In this document: positions 5,931 to 14,416 of the stretch, in pieces
Numbering within the stretch: the first letter of the stretch is position 1
Layout of the letters: every line of letters starts with the position of its first letter
NCBI GenBank assembly: GCA_025362795.1
Contig: JANYFE010000032.1
Coordinates: forward strand, 1 to 32,257
Length of the DNA: 32,257 nucleotides
Direction: 5' to 3'
DNA from: Rhodobacterales bacterium
GTDB lineage: Bacteria > Pseudomonadota > Alphaproteobacteria > Rhodobacterales > Rhodobacteraceae
The notes under the pieces: model-generated
Seen by the model: only the letters and a program-made list of their open reading frames with translations
Database searches by the model: none
Told to the model about the DNA's origin: nothing
Position numbers and translations under genes: made by a program

Positions 5931-7798
5931 CGGCGCCAAGCGTTGAAGATCTCGTTCTCGGTCATGTGCTGGATGGCAAGCGCCGGGGGCGCGGCGCTAC
6001 TGGTGGCGCCGAGGGCCGTCTTGGCTCTCCGAAGGAGCGGCGAACGCGTGGGCTGTTGCGCAACGCTTCCACGCCCCGCAGCTGGCAATCGGTGATCAAA
6101 CGCATCGCGGGCGGCAGCGCCCGTACGCCAAGCGAGTTGAAGCGGCTCCTGGACTACGTCACGCGGGAAGAGGGCGTCGAGAGCACCTGGTGCAACCTTG
6201 CGGGCTATGAACGTGACTTTGATCCCCGCAAGGCGGGCCATGTGGCCGAGACTTGGTCTTCGACATGGCGCGGCGCGCCAAAGCGTGGCCATACCGACCA
6301 TATCGTTCTAAGCTTCCCGCGCGGGGTCGAGGTTGATCAGGCCGAAGTCATCGCCCGCGAGTGGGGGCAAGAGGTCTTCGGTTCGGGCGACTACGGCGAT
6401 GTCTGGCGCTATGTCGCGGCGGTCCATAAAGACACCGACCATGTCCATGCGCATTTCGTGGTGGACAAGCACGGCATCGACAATGGTCGGTTCCTGTCGA
6501 TCTGCCGCTATTCCGAGCTGAACTTCGACGTGATGCGCGAGCTTCACGCCGAGATCGCGCAGGAGCATGGGCTGAACCTGGTCGCCACGTCGCGCCTGTC
6601 GCGCGGTCTGATCGAGAACGCCGTGCCGGACCTATCGGTGCGGGCGTCCAGTTCGAGCGGCTCCATGGCCCCTGCCCCACCGCCCCTGTCCGATGCCGAA
6701 CGGGATCGGCGGATTGAGGCCCTGCAGGACTATGCCCGCGATTATGACGAGCTTTCACGGATCGCCGCCATTGCCGCCGGGCCTGAACAAGGTCCCGCGG
6801 CGCCCAGTTTCCTCACCCGTTTGGCTGAGGCGCTTGGTGCCTCGGCTGCCACCCTCAGACAAGGATTGCCTTTGATGCCCGATCCCACGCTTTACGAAGA
6901 GGGCGATGCTGCCGCCCGGATCGAGACGGCACGCAGAGAGATGATTGCCGCCGCCGAAGAGGCATGGGAGGCGATCCGCGCCATGGACCCCTCGGCCGAG
7001 CGCGTGGAACTCGAGCGCAGCTTCGCCGATCAGGCTCGGTCCTCCCTCAAGCTCGCGCCCGATAATCTCCTTCTCGCCGAGCATGCGAGGGTCGCAGCAC
7101 ACGAAGAGGATCCCTATTTCCACCCGACGCTGGCCTCGCTTGCCCGCCTGGAAGCGGCGCCCCCTGCTGGCCTGTCCCTGGATGAAGGCCTCCGTGCCAC
7201 GCTGTCCCATGTCCGCGACGAGATCGGCGAGCGGCTCACCGCCCTCTTCTCCTTGCGGGAAGACGATCTCAGCGCGGCCGGCACCACTGCCCTCGAAATG
7301 GTCGCCCGGTTCACCCTTCCCGACCGCAGCGAGGCGCAGGTGGCGAGTTGGACCGCCGACCAGCCGACCCCTGAGGCCAAGGTCCTCTGGATGGAACTGG
7401 AGCGCTCCCTCGGCCAGGAGGTTCGCGCCGAACTCACGGCCCTCGATCTTACGCCCGCCCTGACCGAAGCTGTGGCGCGCGAGCAACTCCTCTCCGCCGA
7501 CCGCCACCTGCGCCTCTCCGAGGTTCCCGCCCTCGAGGCCATCGTCGACCGCATGTATGAGGTCCTGCCCGGCGAAGCGCTTGACCGTGTCATGTCGGGC
7601 GACCTCACGCCCCTCACCGCCCATGTTCGCGACCCGGCACTACGCGCCGCCGTGGCGCATGAACTGCGCAACGAGGGCGACCTTTCCGCCGATCACTCTG
7701 CCGGCCCCTGGGCCGATCTCGCCCGCAGTCACGCCCGCGCTGCCGAACTCGGCCTTCGTGTGCGCGAAGCAACCCACGATCACGTCCACGAACTCTGA
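5927..7798 (+). CDS. virD2: VirD2-like MOBP relaxase
   Basis: The 623-aa protein has an N-terminal relaxase domain. The likely catalytic tyrosine is Y77 in SELKRLLDYVTRE, and the metal-binding motif is HKDTDHVHAHFVV (H167, H172, H174, H176), matching the HxDxxHxHxHxxV pattern of MOBP/VirD2 relaxases. The enzyme nicks one strand at oriT, stays attached to the 5' end and pilots it through the secretion channel. Residues from about 240 on are long, acidic and Ala-rich, predicted helical, with no recognised domain; the C-terminus should hold the secretion signal, although it is not obviously Arg-rich (it ends THDHVHEL). The start is GTG at 5927, overlapping mobC. The coupling protein follows 11 bp downstream. 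Confidence 0.88.
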   Translation: MTAPSVEDLVLGHVLDGKRRGRGATGGAEGRLGSPKERRTRGLLRNASTPRSWQSVIKRIAGGSARTPSELKRLLDYVTREEGVESTWCNLAGYERDFDPRKAGHVAETWSSTWRGAPKRGHTDHIVLSFPRGVEVDQAEVIAREWGQEVFGSGDYGDVWRYVAAVHKDTDHVHAHFVVDKHGIDNGRFLSICRYSELNFDVMRELHAEIAQEHGLNLVATSRLSRGLIENAVPDLSVRASSSSGSMAPAPPPLSDAERDRRIEALQDYARDYDELSRIAAIAAGPEQGPAAPSFLTRLAEALGASAATLRQGLPLMPDPTLYEEGDAAARIETARREMIAAAEEAWEAIRAMDPSAERVELERSFADQARSSLKLAPDNLLLAEHARVAAHEEDPYFHPTLASLARLEAAPPAGLSLDEGLRATLSHVRDEIGERLTALFSLREDDLSAAGTTALEMVARFTLPDRSEAQVASWTADQPTPEAKVLWMELERSLGQEVRAELTALDLTPALTEAVAREQLLSADRHLRLSEVPALEAIVDRMYEVLPGEALDRVMSGDLTPLTAHVRDPALRAAVAHELRNEGDLSADHSAGPWADLARSHARAAELGLRVREATHDHVHEL

Positions 7799-7809
7799 AA
7801 GCTCCACCC

Positions 7810-9648
7810 ATGCTATCGAACCTTGAAACCCGCTGGCGCTATCCGCTCGCACTAGTCTTTGGTCTTCTCGTCGGCCTCTACGTCGGCGGCATGCTGGCGA
7901 CAATCTACGTGATCCTGGCCTTCCGCGAAAGTCTGGACACGCTCGATCCGCTGCAGCCCTGGTTCTTGCGCTACCCCTGGGCCGACATGGCCGCCCGGCC
8001 CGCGCTTCTGCAATCTGCCATGATCATCACCGGCTCGGTGACCATCGCCCTGGTTCTGGTAGGCCTTGCCGGCGTTCATCGCGGGCGGCTCAATCAATAT
8101 GACGATGCGCATTTCCAGTCCAGGCGCGAGATGAAGCGTAACAAGATGGTGGGCAGGACGGAAAGCAATGGTTTCATCTTCGCCAAACTCGGTTCGCCCA
8201 AATCCGATACGCCATACGTCAAGGCACCACCCGACCGTTTCCCCCATGCCATGATGATCGCACCGACTGGCCGCGGAAAGGGCGTGGGCTTCGTCATCCC
8301 GAACCTCCTGCACTTCTCGGGTTCAGCCCTGATCCTCGACGTGAAGGGCGAGAATTTCGCCAAGACCTCCATCCATCGCAAGCATGGGCTGAAAAACGGG
8401 ATCTGGTATTTCTCGCCCTTCGATGAAGAAAAGGGCTCTCACCGCTTTAATCCGCTCGCACGCATCGCCGCCCTGGCCTCGGCGGACAGTCAATTCACTG
8501 CGCTGAACACGATGGCCGACCTGTTTCTGATCCCCGAGGGTGAAAGTGCGCAAAGCTTTTTCAACGCCGGCAAACGCCTGTTCATCGCCTCCTGCCTCTA
8601 TGCCATCGAACAGGGCCGCCCGACACTGGGCTATGCCGCCGAGATCATGGCCGGCGGCGGCAACAAGGTCCGAAGCTTCACCGCCATCGCAGAGACGACC
8701 CAGATCCCGATCGTTTCCCGCACCTTTGTTGAGATGTCCGACGTCAACGAAAAGACCCTTGGCTCTTATATCTCGATCATTCAGGGCTCAGGCCTCGGCC
8801 TCTGGAATGACCCTGCCGTCGACAGGGTAACCTCAGCCAGCGATTTCGACTTTTCGAGCTTTCGCCGCGAGGCCCAGAGTCTCTATATCGTGGTCCAGCC
8901 CGAACATCTGAAAACCCTCGCACCGCTGGTGCGTCTTCTCTTCGCGGATGCCATCGCCTCCCTCCAACGCCGCGAGCCTGGGCCAGACGAGCCGCACGCG
9001 GTCATGTTCCTGATGGACGAATTCGACCAGTTGGGCCGGCAGCCTTTGGTTCTTTCCTCGATCAAAACGATCCGGAGCTTCGGCGGGAGGTTCTTCATCA
9101 TTTCCCAGACAATCCCGGGCCTCGACGACATCTACGGCGAGACCGGGCGGCGGTCGCTGCAGGGAGGTGCCGGGGTGCAGATCTACATGACCCCGCAGGA
9201 TGACCGGACCGCCGATGTGCTTTCCAACGCACTTGGCCGCGTGACCGTCACGGCAATCAGTGAAAGCCAGTCCCGCGTGCAGGGAATGAAGGACAGCGCC
9301 AATGTCAGCCGTCGTTCAGAGGAACGCCCCCTGATCTCGGCCAACGAGTTGCTGCGGTTCCCGCTGGATGAGGTGCTGGTTCTGGCCGAGGGGCAGTATC
9401 CGATCCGCGCGCGGCATGTGCGATATTACGAGGACAGGCATTTTGCGGCGATTGATCGGGCGGGGAGACATATGGCGCCACCCAATTTAGGGCTCCGTGG
9501 TTCGACGACCGGCGCACCGAAGGTAGCTCGCATGACCAGTTTCGTGGAGGATTCGGTGTTGAAGGAGTCCTTGGGAGGTGCCACCGCCGCTTTCGTCAGT
9601 CTCGCTCAAACCGCGAAATCACGCCTGCCAGCAAGACGGGGGGCGTGA
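7810..9648 (+). CDS. virD4: VirD4/TraG-family type IV coupling protein
   Basis: This is a 612-aa inner-membrane ATPase. Two N-terminal membrane helices (about residues 12-38 and 68-90) are followed by a Walker A APTGRGKG (151-158), the ILDVKGENF segment (175-183), and a Walker B AVMFLMDEFDQLG (397-409), all typical of VirD4/TraG. It links the relaxosome to a type IV secretion channel and drives DNA transport. Length and motif order fit an intact protein. It closes the mobC–relaxase–coupling protein operon. No VirB genes are near, so the channel must be encoded elsewhere or supplied in trans. Confidence 0.92.
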   Translation: MLSNLETRWRYPLALVFGLLVGLYVGGMLATIYVILAFRESLDTLDPLQPWFLRYPWADMAARPALLQSAMIITGSVTIALVLVGLAGVHRGRLNQYDDAHFQSRREMKRNKMVGRTESNGFIFAKLGSPKSDTPYVKAPPDRFPHAMMIAPTGRGKGVGFVIPNLLHFSGSALILDVKGENFAKTSIHRKHGLKNGIWYFSPFDEEKGSHRFNPLARIAALASADSQFTALNTMADLFLIPEGESAQSFFNAGKRLFIASCLYAIEQGRPTLGYAAEIMAGGGNKVRSFTAIAETTQIPIVSRTFVEMSDVNEKTLGSYISIIQGSGLGLWNDPAVDRVTSASDFDFSSFRREAQSLYIVVQPEHLKTLAPLVRLLFADAIASLQRREPGPDEPHAVMFLMDEFDQLGRQPLVLSSIKTIRSFGGRFFIISQTIPGLDDIYGETGRRSLQGGAGVQIYMTPQDDRTADVLSNALGRVTVTAISESQSRVQGMKDSANVSRRSEERPLISANELLRFPLDEVLVLAEGQYPIRARHVRYYEDRHFAAIDRAGRHMAPPNLGLRGSTTGAPKVARMTSFVEDSVLKESLGGATAAFVSLAQTAKSRLPARRGA

Positions 9649-10009
9649 TCGACCCGTCGCGGTGGGAGTGCGAGCGGCAGTTTCCGGCCCAAAGCGGTCG
9701 ATGAGGCCGGCGATGAAGGCCGCTTCGGCTTCCCCAAAACGGTCATTTGTTCATGGTGCAGCACGCTCCCGTTGGCGACTCGCCCAACTGGGACGAAAAC
9801 GTCCCAGAACCACCAAGGTTTTGTCACAGGGTTTCGGCCGACGTAAGCTCTTGATTCTTCAAACCACTAGCTCCTAAGGGCGGAAACGACCGTTTCTTCC
9901 CAGGTATTGGGTCCGACATAGCCAAACCCAACGAATTCACCGCCACCCCGATGCAGAGCTGACGGGACGGGGTGATCATCGGGCAAGCAGGCCGATCACG
10001 CGCGCCAGA
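9649..10009. other. Gene-free stretch after virD4
   Basis: I see no convincing gene here. It contains one perfect hairpin, CTGGGACG (9788-9795), AAAA, CGTCCCAG (9800-9807), without a following T-run, and a small GAAACG/CGTTTC repeat near 9885. Short frames have no recognisable similarity. It may be decayed sequence between the transfer operon and the truncated frame at 10,010. Confidence 0.4.
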
Positions 10010-10089
10010 TCACTTCGGGCGGCAAGACTCGCAGTACATCCAATCATAGCCGATCTTCTTCCCACAAGTTCTGCATGTCCCACCGGCGT
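10010..10089 (-). pseudogene. Truncated zinc-ribbon protein, C-terminus
   Basis: Reading leftward from the insertion-sequence edge, one frame gives GGTCRTCGKKIGYDWMYCES and then CRPK before a TGA at 10,010-10,012. The CxxC...CxxC spacing (TCRTCG and YCESC) is a zinc-ribbon pattern. The frame is open up to the left terminal repeat of the IS at 10,090 and has no start, so it looks like the C-terminal end of a gene removed by the IS or by recombination at it. The fragment is only about 26 residues, so the call is tentative. Confidence 0.35.
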
Positions 10090-10107
10090 GGCTCTGTTGC
10101 ACAAATC
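10090..10107 (+). repeat. IS left terminal inverted repeat
   Basis: An 18-bp repeat starting GGCTCTGTTG, complementary to 11122-11139 without mismatch. Confidence 0.92.
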
Positions 10108-10152
10108 CTGTGAGGGATTCATCTTGTGAATCCAGCGTGGTAGCTGGACGGC

Positions 10153-11085
10153 ATGAGCAGACCCACACCCCCCGCCTACAAGACCCTGAACTGGCCTGAC
10201 TACAACGCAGCCCTCAAGCGCCGCGGTTCGCTGTCGATCTGGTTCGATCCCGCCATGATCTGGGAGGCGGAGCCCACCGGAAAACGTGGCCGGCATCCTG
10301 ACTATAGCGATGCCGCGATCCAGACATGTCTGACGATGAAAGTTCTGTTCGGCATGGCGCTCCGCCAGACGACTGGGTTCGTCGAAAGCTTGCTGCGGCT
10401 GATCGACCTGGACTGGGCTGTGCCAAACTTCAGCACCCTCAGCCGCCGCCAGAAGTACCTGAAGGTCAACATACCCTACCGCGCCTCGCAGGGCCCGCTG
10501 CACCTCTTGATCGACAGCACCGGGATCAAGGTCGAGGGCGAAGGCGAGTGGAATGCGCGCAAGCACGGCGGCACGAAGCGTCGGGTCTGGCGCAAGATCC
10601 ACATCGGAATTGACGAGCAAACGCTGGAAATCCGGGCTGCCGAGTTCACCACCAGCGATGTGGGCGACGCGCCCATGCTGCCCGAGCTGATCGACCAGAT
10701 CCCGCCTGATCAGGAGATCGCTAGCGTCACCGCTGATGGCGCCTTCGACACCCGCAAGTGCCATGACGCCATCGCTGCACGCGGCGCTGCTGCGATCATT
10801 CCGCCTCGGAGGAATGGCAAGCCCTGGAAGCCCGACACCCCCGGGGCGGTCGCCCGCAACGAAGCCCTACGCGCGTCGAAACGGTTCGGCCGAACCATCT
10901 GGCGACGATGGAGCGGTTATCACCGCCGAAGCCGCGTCGAGACGAAGATGCACTGTGTGAAACTCCTGGGCCAGCGCCTCATGGCGCGGGACTTCGACCG
11001 TCAGGTTGCCGAGTTCCAAGTTCGTGTGGCCGTCCTGAACGGCTTCACCGCGCTCGGCATACCCGTCACTGAAGCCGTGGGATGA
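10153..11085 (+). CDS. IS5/IS903-group DDE transposase
   Basis: The 310-aa transposase has the DDE triad D121 (LLIDSTGIKV), D195 (VTADGAFDT) and E263 (RRSRVETKMHCVK), the last within the Y-R-E type signature YHRRSRVETK (Y256, R259/R261, E263) of IS4/IS5 enzymes. The length is normal for the IS903 group and the reading frame is uninterrupted, so the element may still be active. It catalyses cut-and-paste movement of the element between its 18-bp ends. Confidence 0.93.
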   Translation: MSRPTPPAYKTLNWPDYNAALKRRGSLSIWFDPAMIWEAEPTGKRGRHPDYSDAAIQTCLTMKVLFGMALRQTTGFVESLLRLIDLDWAVPNFSTLSRRQKYLKVNIPYRASQGPLHLLIDSTGIKVEGEGEWNARKHGGTKRRVWRKIHIGIDEQTLEIRAAEFTTSDVGDAPMLPELIDQIPPDQEIASVTADGAFDTRKCHDAIAARGAAAIIPPRRNGKPWKPDTPGAVARNEALRASKRFGRTIWRRWSGYHRRSRVETKMHCVKLLGQRLMARDFDRQVAEFQVRVAVLNGFTALGIPVTEAVG

Positions 11086-11121
11086 GTCCGTCCGGGGAAA
11101 GGGTAACCTCGGTCATCAAAC

Positions 11122-11139
11122 GATTTGTGCAACAGAGCC
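11122..11139 (-). repeat. IS right terminal inverted repeat
   Basis: The exact complement of 10090-10107. It is followed directly by an AT-rich 80-bp spacer to the end of parE. Confidence 0.92.
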
Positions 11140-11223
11140 TCTCTACGGGGTAGAGAAGCAATTTTACGTTATGTTGGCATTATTAATGTAGATCAAGAAA
11201 CATCACTTAATACTTGATCCGTC

Positions 11224-13179
11224 TCACACATCCAACTCCTCCACAAACCTGGCATTCTCCTGAATATACTGAAACCGCAACTCCGGCTTCTTGCCCATCA
11301 GCCGCTCCACCAGATCGCTGGTGTCGCCCGGTTCTTCCTCGTCAATCGACACCCGGATCAGTTTGCGGGTCAGGGGATTCATTGTGGTGTCTTTCAGGTC
11401 TTTGGCGTCCATCTCTCCCAAGCCCTTGAACCGCTGGACGTCGATTTTGCCCTTGCCGCCCAGACCCTTGGCGAGCCAGATTTCTTTTTCGGCGTCGTCG
11501 GCGACATACAGGCGGCGGGCCCCTTGCGTGAGCCGATACAGGGGGGGGCAGGCGAGGTAGAGGTGGCCTTTGTCGATCAGGGGGCGCATCTGGGCGAAGA
11601 AAAAGGTCATAAGCAAACTGGCGATATGGGCGCCGTCGACGTCGGCGTCGGTCATGATGATGATTTTATCGTAGCGCAGGTCTTCGACGTTGAAACGGGT
11701 GCCCATGGCGACGCCCAGAGCCTCGCAGATATCGCGGATTTCGGAATTGTCGTTGAGTTTGTTGGAGGCGGCCCCAAGGACGTTGAGGATTTTGCCTTTT
11801 AACGGCAGCAGGGCCTGGGTTTCGCGGTTGCGGGCGGCTTTGGCGGAACCTCCCGCCGAGTCGCCTTCGACGATGAACAGTTCGGTGCCGTCGCGGTTTT
11901 TGGCGGAGCAATCGGTGAGTTTACCGGGCAGGCGCAGTTTCTTGGTGGCGGTCTTGCGCTGGGTTTCCTTTTCGGCCCGGCGTTTCAGGCGTTCCTCGGC
12001 GCGCAGGATCAGGAAATCGAGGATGGCTCCGGCGGATTTGGTGTCATTGGCCAGCCAGTTGTCGAAATGGTCGCGCACGGCACCTTCGACATAGCGGGCG
12101 GCTTCTTCGGTCGCGAGGCGGTCCTTGGTCTGGCCGACGAATTGCGGTTCGCGGATGAAAACGGAAATCAGGGCGCAGCCGCCGGTCAGCATGTCATCCC
12201 GGGCAATCAGTTCGGCCTTGCGGTTCTTGACGCGGTCGCCGTAGGCACGGATGCCGCGCAGGATGGCGTTCCAGAAGCCCGTCTCATGCGTGCCGCCTTC
12301 GGGGGTGGGGACGGTGTTGCAGTAGGATTGCAGGAAGCCGTCGCGCGCAGGCGTCCAGTTGATCGCCCATTCGACGGAGCCGGGGACGTTGAATTTATCC
12401 TGAAAGCCGACTTTGCCCGCGAAGGGGCGGTCGGCGTAGGTGGTTGTTTTATCAAGCTGATCCTTGAGGTAATCAGCGAGGCCACCGGGGAAGTGGAAGG
12501 TCGCCTCCATCGGCGTGTCGCCATCGGGGACGGCGGTTTTCCAGCGGATCTCGACCCCCGAGAACAGGTAGGCTTTGGAGCGGACCATGCGCAGGATGCG
12601 GGCGGGTTTCAGGGTCTGGTGGCCGAAGATTTCAGGATCAGGGTGGAAGGTGGTGGCGGTGCCGCGACGGTTGGGGGCGGGGCCGACTTTGGTCATCGGG
12701 CCGGTGGGCAGGCCGCGCGAGAAGCTTTGGGTGTAGAGTTCCTTGTTGCGGGCAACTTCGACCTTCATGTGGTCGGAGAGGGCGTTGACGACGGAGGCGC
12801 CGACGCCGTGCAGGCCGCCGGAGGTCTCGTAAGCTTTGCCAGAGAATTTGCCGCCGGAATGGAGGGTGCAGAGGATCACCTCCAGCGCGGATTTGCCGGG
12901 GAATTTGGGGTGGGGATCGACCGGGATGCCACGGCCATTGTCGCGGATGGTGATGGACAGGTCGGGGTGGATTTCAACTTCGATGCGGGTGGCGTGACCG
13001 GCGACGGCCTCGTCCATCGAGTTGTCGAGGATTTCGGCGACGAGGTGGTGGAGGGCGCGTTCATCGGTGCCGCCGATGTACATGCCGGGGCGTTTGCGGA
13101 CGGGTTCCAGACCTTCCAGCACTTCGATGGAGGAGGCGTTGTAGTCGTCAGTGCTGCCGGAGAGGAGGTCGGGGGACAT
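11224..13179 (-). CDS. parE: DNA topoisomerase IV subunit B
   Basis: The 651-aa ATPase subunit of topoisomerase IV, which with ParC unlinks daughter chromosomes. The GHKL ATPase motifs are present (VLEGLEPVRKRPGMYIGG, ILDNSMDEAV, DNGRGIPV, GGLHGVGASVVNAL), then the transducer domain, and the TOPRIM motifs ELFIVEGDSAGGSA and MTDADVDGAH. It ends RFQYIQENARFVEELDV, typical of ParE. I set the start at 13179 (MSPDLLSG...DDYNASSIEVLEGLEP), as homologues begin there; an upstream ATG at 13221 lies before a TAATAC box (13206-13211) that looks like the -10 element. A leftward terminator just upstream insulates it. Confidence 0.95.
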   Translation of the reverse strand: MSPDLLSGSTDDYNASSIEVLEGLEPVRKRPGMYIGGTDERALHHLVAEILDNSMDEAVAGHATRIEVEIHPDLSITIRDNGRGIPVDPHPKFPGKSALEVILCTLHSGGKFSGKAYETSGGLHGVGASVVNALSDHMKVEVARNKELYTQSFSRGLPTGPMTKVGPAPNRRGTATTFHPDPEIFGHQTLKPARILRMVRSKAYLFSGVEIRWKTAVPDGDTPMEATFHFPGGLADYLKDQLDKTTTYADRPFAGKVGFQDKFNVPGSVEWAINWTPARDGFLQSYCNTVPTPEGGTHETGFWNAILRGIRAYGDRVKNRKAELIARDDMLTGGCALISVFIREPQFVGQTKDRLATEEAARYVEGAVRDHFDNWLANDTKSAGAILDFLILRAEERLKRRAEKETQRKTATKKLRLPGKLTDCSAKNRDGTELFIVEGDSAGGSAKAARNRETQALLPLKGKILNVLGAASNKLNDNSEIRDICEALGVAMGTRFNVEDLRYDKIIIMTDADVDGAHIASLLMTFFFAQMRPLIDKGHLYLACPPLYRLTQGARRLYVADDAEKEIWLAKGLGGKGKIDVQRFKGLGEMDAKDLKDTTMNPLTRKLIRVSIDEEEPGDTSDLVERLMGKKPELRFQYIQENARFVEELDV

Positions 13180-13251
13180 GGGCGCTCGATTCTTGTGGGT
13201 CGCATGTATTAGAGCATCCATGCGGGGGAGGGCGCAAGATGTGGGGGTGTT

Positions 13252-13282
13252 AAGGAAAAAGGCCCCGGGTTTCCCCGAGGCC
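13252..13282 (-). terminator. Intrinsic terminator, leftward
   Basis: On the minus strand a 9-bp stem with one mismatch (GGCCTCGGG/CCCGGGGCC with a short GAAA-type loop, 13261-13282) is followed by TTTTTCC (13260-13254). It ends leftward transcription just before the parE promoter. Confidence 0.7.
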
Positions 13283-13425
13283 CGATTGGGCACGATGCTA
13301 CACTCTCTTGGTTCTCCAGCCTACACGCTTGTCCCCGGTATCCTCCGTGGGGCGCACAGGAAGGAGCGAACGCTCCACGTAACACCTTACTCGTTATCGC
13401 CAAGGCTGGTCAGACCAGATTGCAA
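13283..13425 (-). ncRNA. Candidate structured small RNA
   Basis: The sequence read leftward into the terminator at 13252-13282 can form CCAGCCT/AGGCTGG, CGTGG/CCACG and the tight hairpin GGAGCG-TT-CGCTCC. A CTTGG/CCAAG pairing is an exclusive alternative to the first stem. Doc ends about 280 bp before this, so a separate transcript is likely. Size and a long closing stem would suit 6S RNA, but I cannot match its consensus with confidence, and the SRP RNA signature is absent. The 5' end is not defined. Confidence 0.35.
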
Positions 13426-13702
13426 ACTAAGAGGTGCCCAGTTTTCACCGGAGTCTTCGCAGCAATCAAACCATTTCAGCGAACCAGCGTGTTGAAGCAC
13501 GAGGTCAATTGTAACGAGTTTCTCCCTTTTTACCCCATTTGGAGTGTTCCACTAAGTCTTCAACCAAAGCGCCTTAAGACCGGGGAGACCAAAAATGCTT
13601 CCAAAAGGAAACTCCTGTCTGGCCCCGATGGTGGGGGTAGAACCGACATAAGGATACAATAAGAGGTATGCAAGGGGCGCGATAGGGCAATTTACCTACC
13701 CG

Positions 13703-14077
13703 TCAGAGACGCTGGCGCAGCCAGTGGGCGAGTTCGCCTTCGTCGATGTGGCGTTGGGCGAGGCGGATGATCTGGTCGCCGACCGCTGCTGTGTCCCATG
13801 AAATAACGATGCCATGCAGTTCGAGGCAGAAGTTCATCGCGTCAAAGGCAGTGCGTTTGTTGGCATCGTTGAAGCAATGGCCTTGGGAAATCGCTGCGGC
13901 ATAGGCTGCGGCCAGGTCGAAAGCGTCGTTTATCAGGTCATAGGCCAGTCGGTTTTCGACCCGTGCCAAAGCGCCATCCAGCGACTTGTCGAGTGCCCGG
14001 CCCGGCAGTTCACCAGGGTTGAGGGCATTGTCGTGGATGGCTTCGATCAGGTCAGCAGTCAAAAGCTGATAGGTCAT
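13703..14077 (-). CDS. doc: Doc toxin (Fic/Doc family kinase)
   Basis: The 124-aa protein has the Doc active-site motif HCFNDANKRTAF (H67-F78), the HxFx[ND]ANKR form that distinguishes Doc from AMPylating Fic (HPFxxGNGR). Doc phosphorylates elongation factor EF-Tu and stops translation. The N-terminal helix motif LPGRALDKSLDGALARVENRLAY is also typical of the family. The ATG at 14077 overlaps the antitoxin stop by 4 bp (ATGA). It is a chromosomal phd–doc pair, separate from the modules at 516-1814. Confidence 0.92.
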   Translation of the reverse strand: MTYQLLTADLIEAIHDNALNPGELPGRALDKSLDGALARVENRLAYDLINDAFDLAAAYAAAISQGHCFNDANKRTAFDAMNFCLELHGIVISWDTAAVGDQIIRLAQRHIDEGELAHWLRQRL

Positions 14078-14322
14078 TTGTCTTTGAGGTAATCAAGCAC
14101 GGGCTGCACGCGTTCGCGCGAGCGTGCCAGATAGTCGGCCAATTCTTCCTTGGTGACATGGCGATGCTCGGACTGAAGCACGGCTTCTGCCGGGACCAGA
14201 TAGGCCACCACAGCCGAATTTTTCAGGATGGCGATGGGCTTGCCGCCCGCGCGGTCCAAGACCTTTTGCGGTTCACGGAGTTCCGTCATGGTGGCGATCT
14301 GGGGGGTGGCGAGGCGGGTCAT
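14074..14322 (-). CDS. phd: Phd/YefM-family antitoxin
   Basis: An 82-aa protein from the ATG at 14322, with GGAG 8 nt upstream. The Phd/YefM fold is visible in MTELREPQKVLDRAGGKPIAILKNSAVVAYLVPAEAV (dimer and DNA-binding part), and the C-terminal EELADYLARSRERVQPVLDYLKDK helix should block Doc. Expected to autorepress the operon. An AT-rich stretch with TATAC/GTATA-like words at about 14350-14380 is the likely promoter-operator. An in-frame ATG further upstream (14373) lies within that stretch and is less likely. Confidence 0.88.
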   Translation of the reverse strand: MTRLATPQIATMTELREPQKVLDRAGGKPIAILKNSAVVAYLVPAEAVLQSEHRHVTKEELADYLARSRERVQPVLDYLKDK

Positions 14323-14416
14323 GGTGGTGGCTCCGGTGAAGATGTGCATTACAATATACACTGAAATGCACAAAATACAACCAGAGCTTTGGCGGATGGT
14401 TAACCCGGCGGTCGCC

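Larger units (their letters stand above)
10090..11139 (+). mobile_element. IS5-family (IS903-like) insertion sequence
   Basis: This is a complete 1050-bp element. The terminal repeats GGCTCTGTTGCACAAATC (10090-10107) and its exact complement (11122-11139) are perfect over 18 bp and resemble those of IS903. One transposase gene fills the interior. IS903-group elements make a 9-bp target duplication, but the left flank (CACCGGCGT) and right flank (TCTCTACGG) differ completely. The flanking DNA also changes from transfer genes to core chromosome. The element is therefore likely a recombination product or the scar of a deletion next to the IS, not a simple insertion. Confidence 0.9.
13180..13702. 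other. Intergenic region with terminator and possible sRNA
   Basis: These 523 bp lie between the starts/ends of parE and doc, both read leftward. They include the parE promoter, a strong leftward terminator (13252-13282) and a GC-rich stretch upstream of it that can form several stems. The portion 13430-13700 is plainer and moderately AT-rich. No protein-coding frame is convincing. Confidence 0.5.

Noticed and set aside
12067-13212. Long open frame (381 codons) on the plus strand
   Set aside because: It lies antisense to topoisomerase IV parE, is glycine-rich as expected of a GC-rich shadow, and has no motifs.
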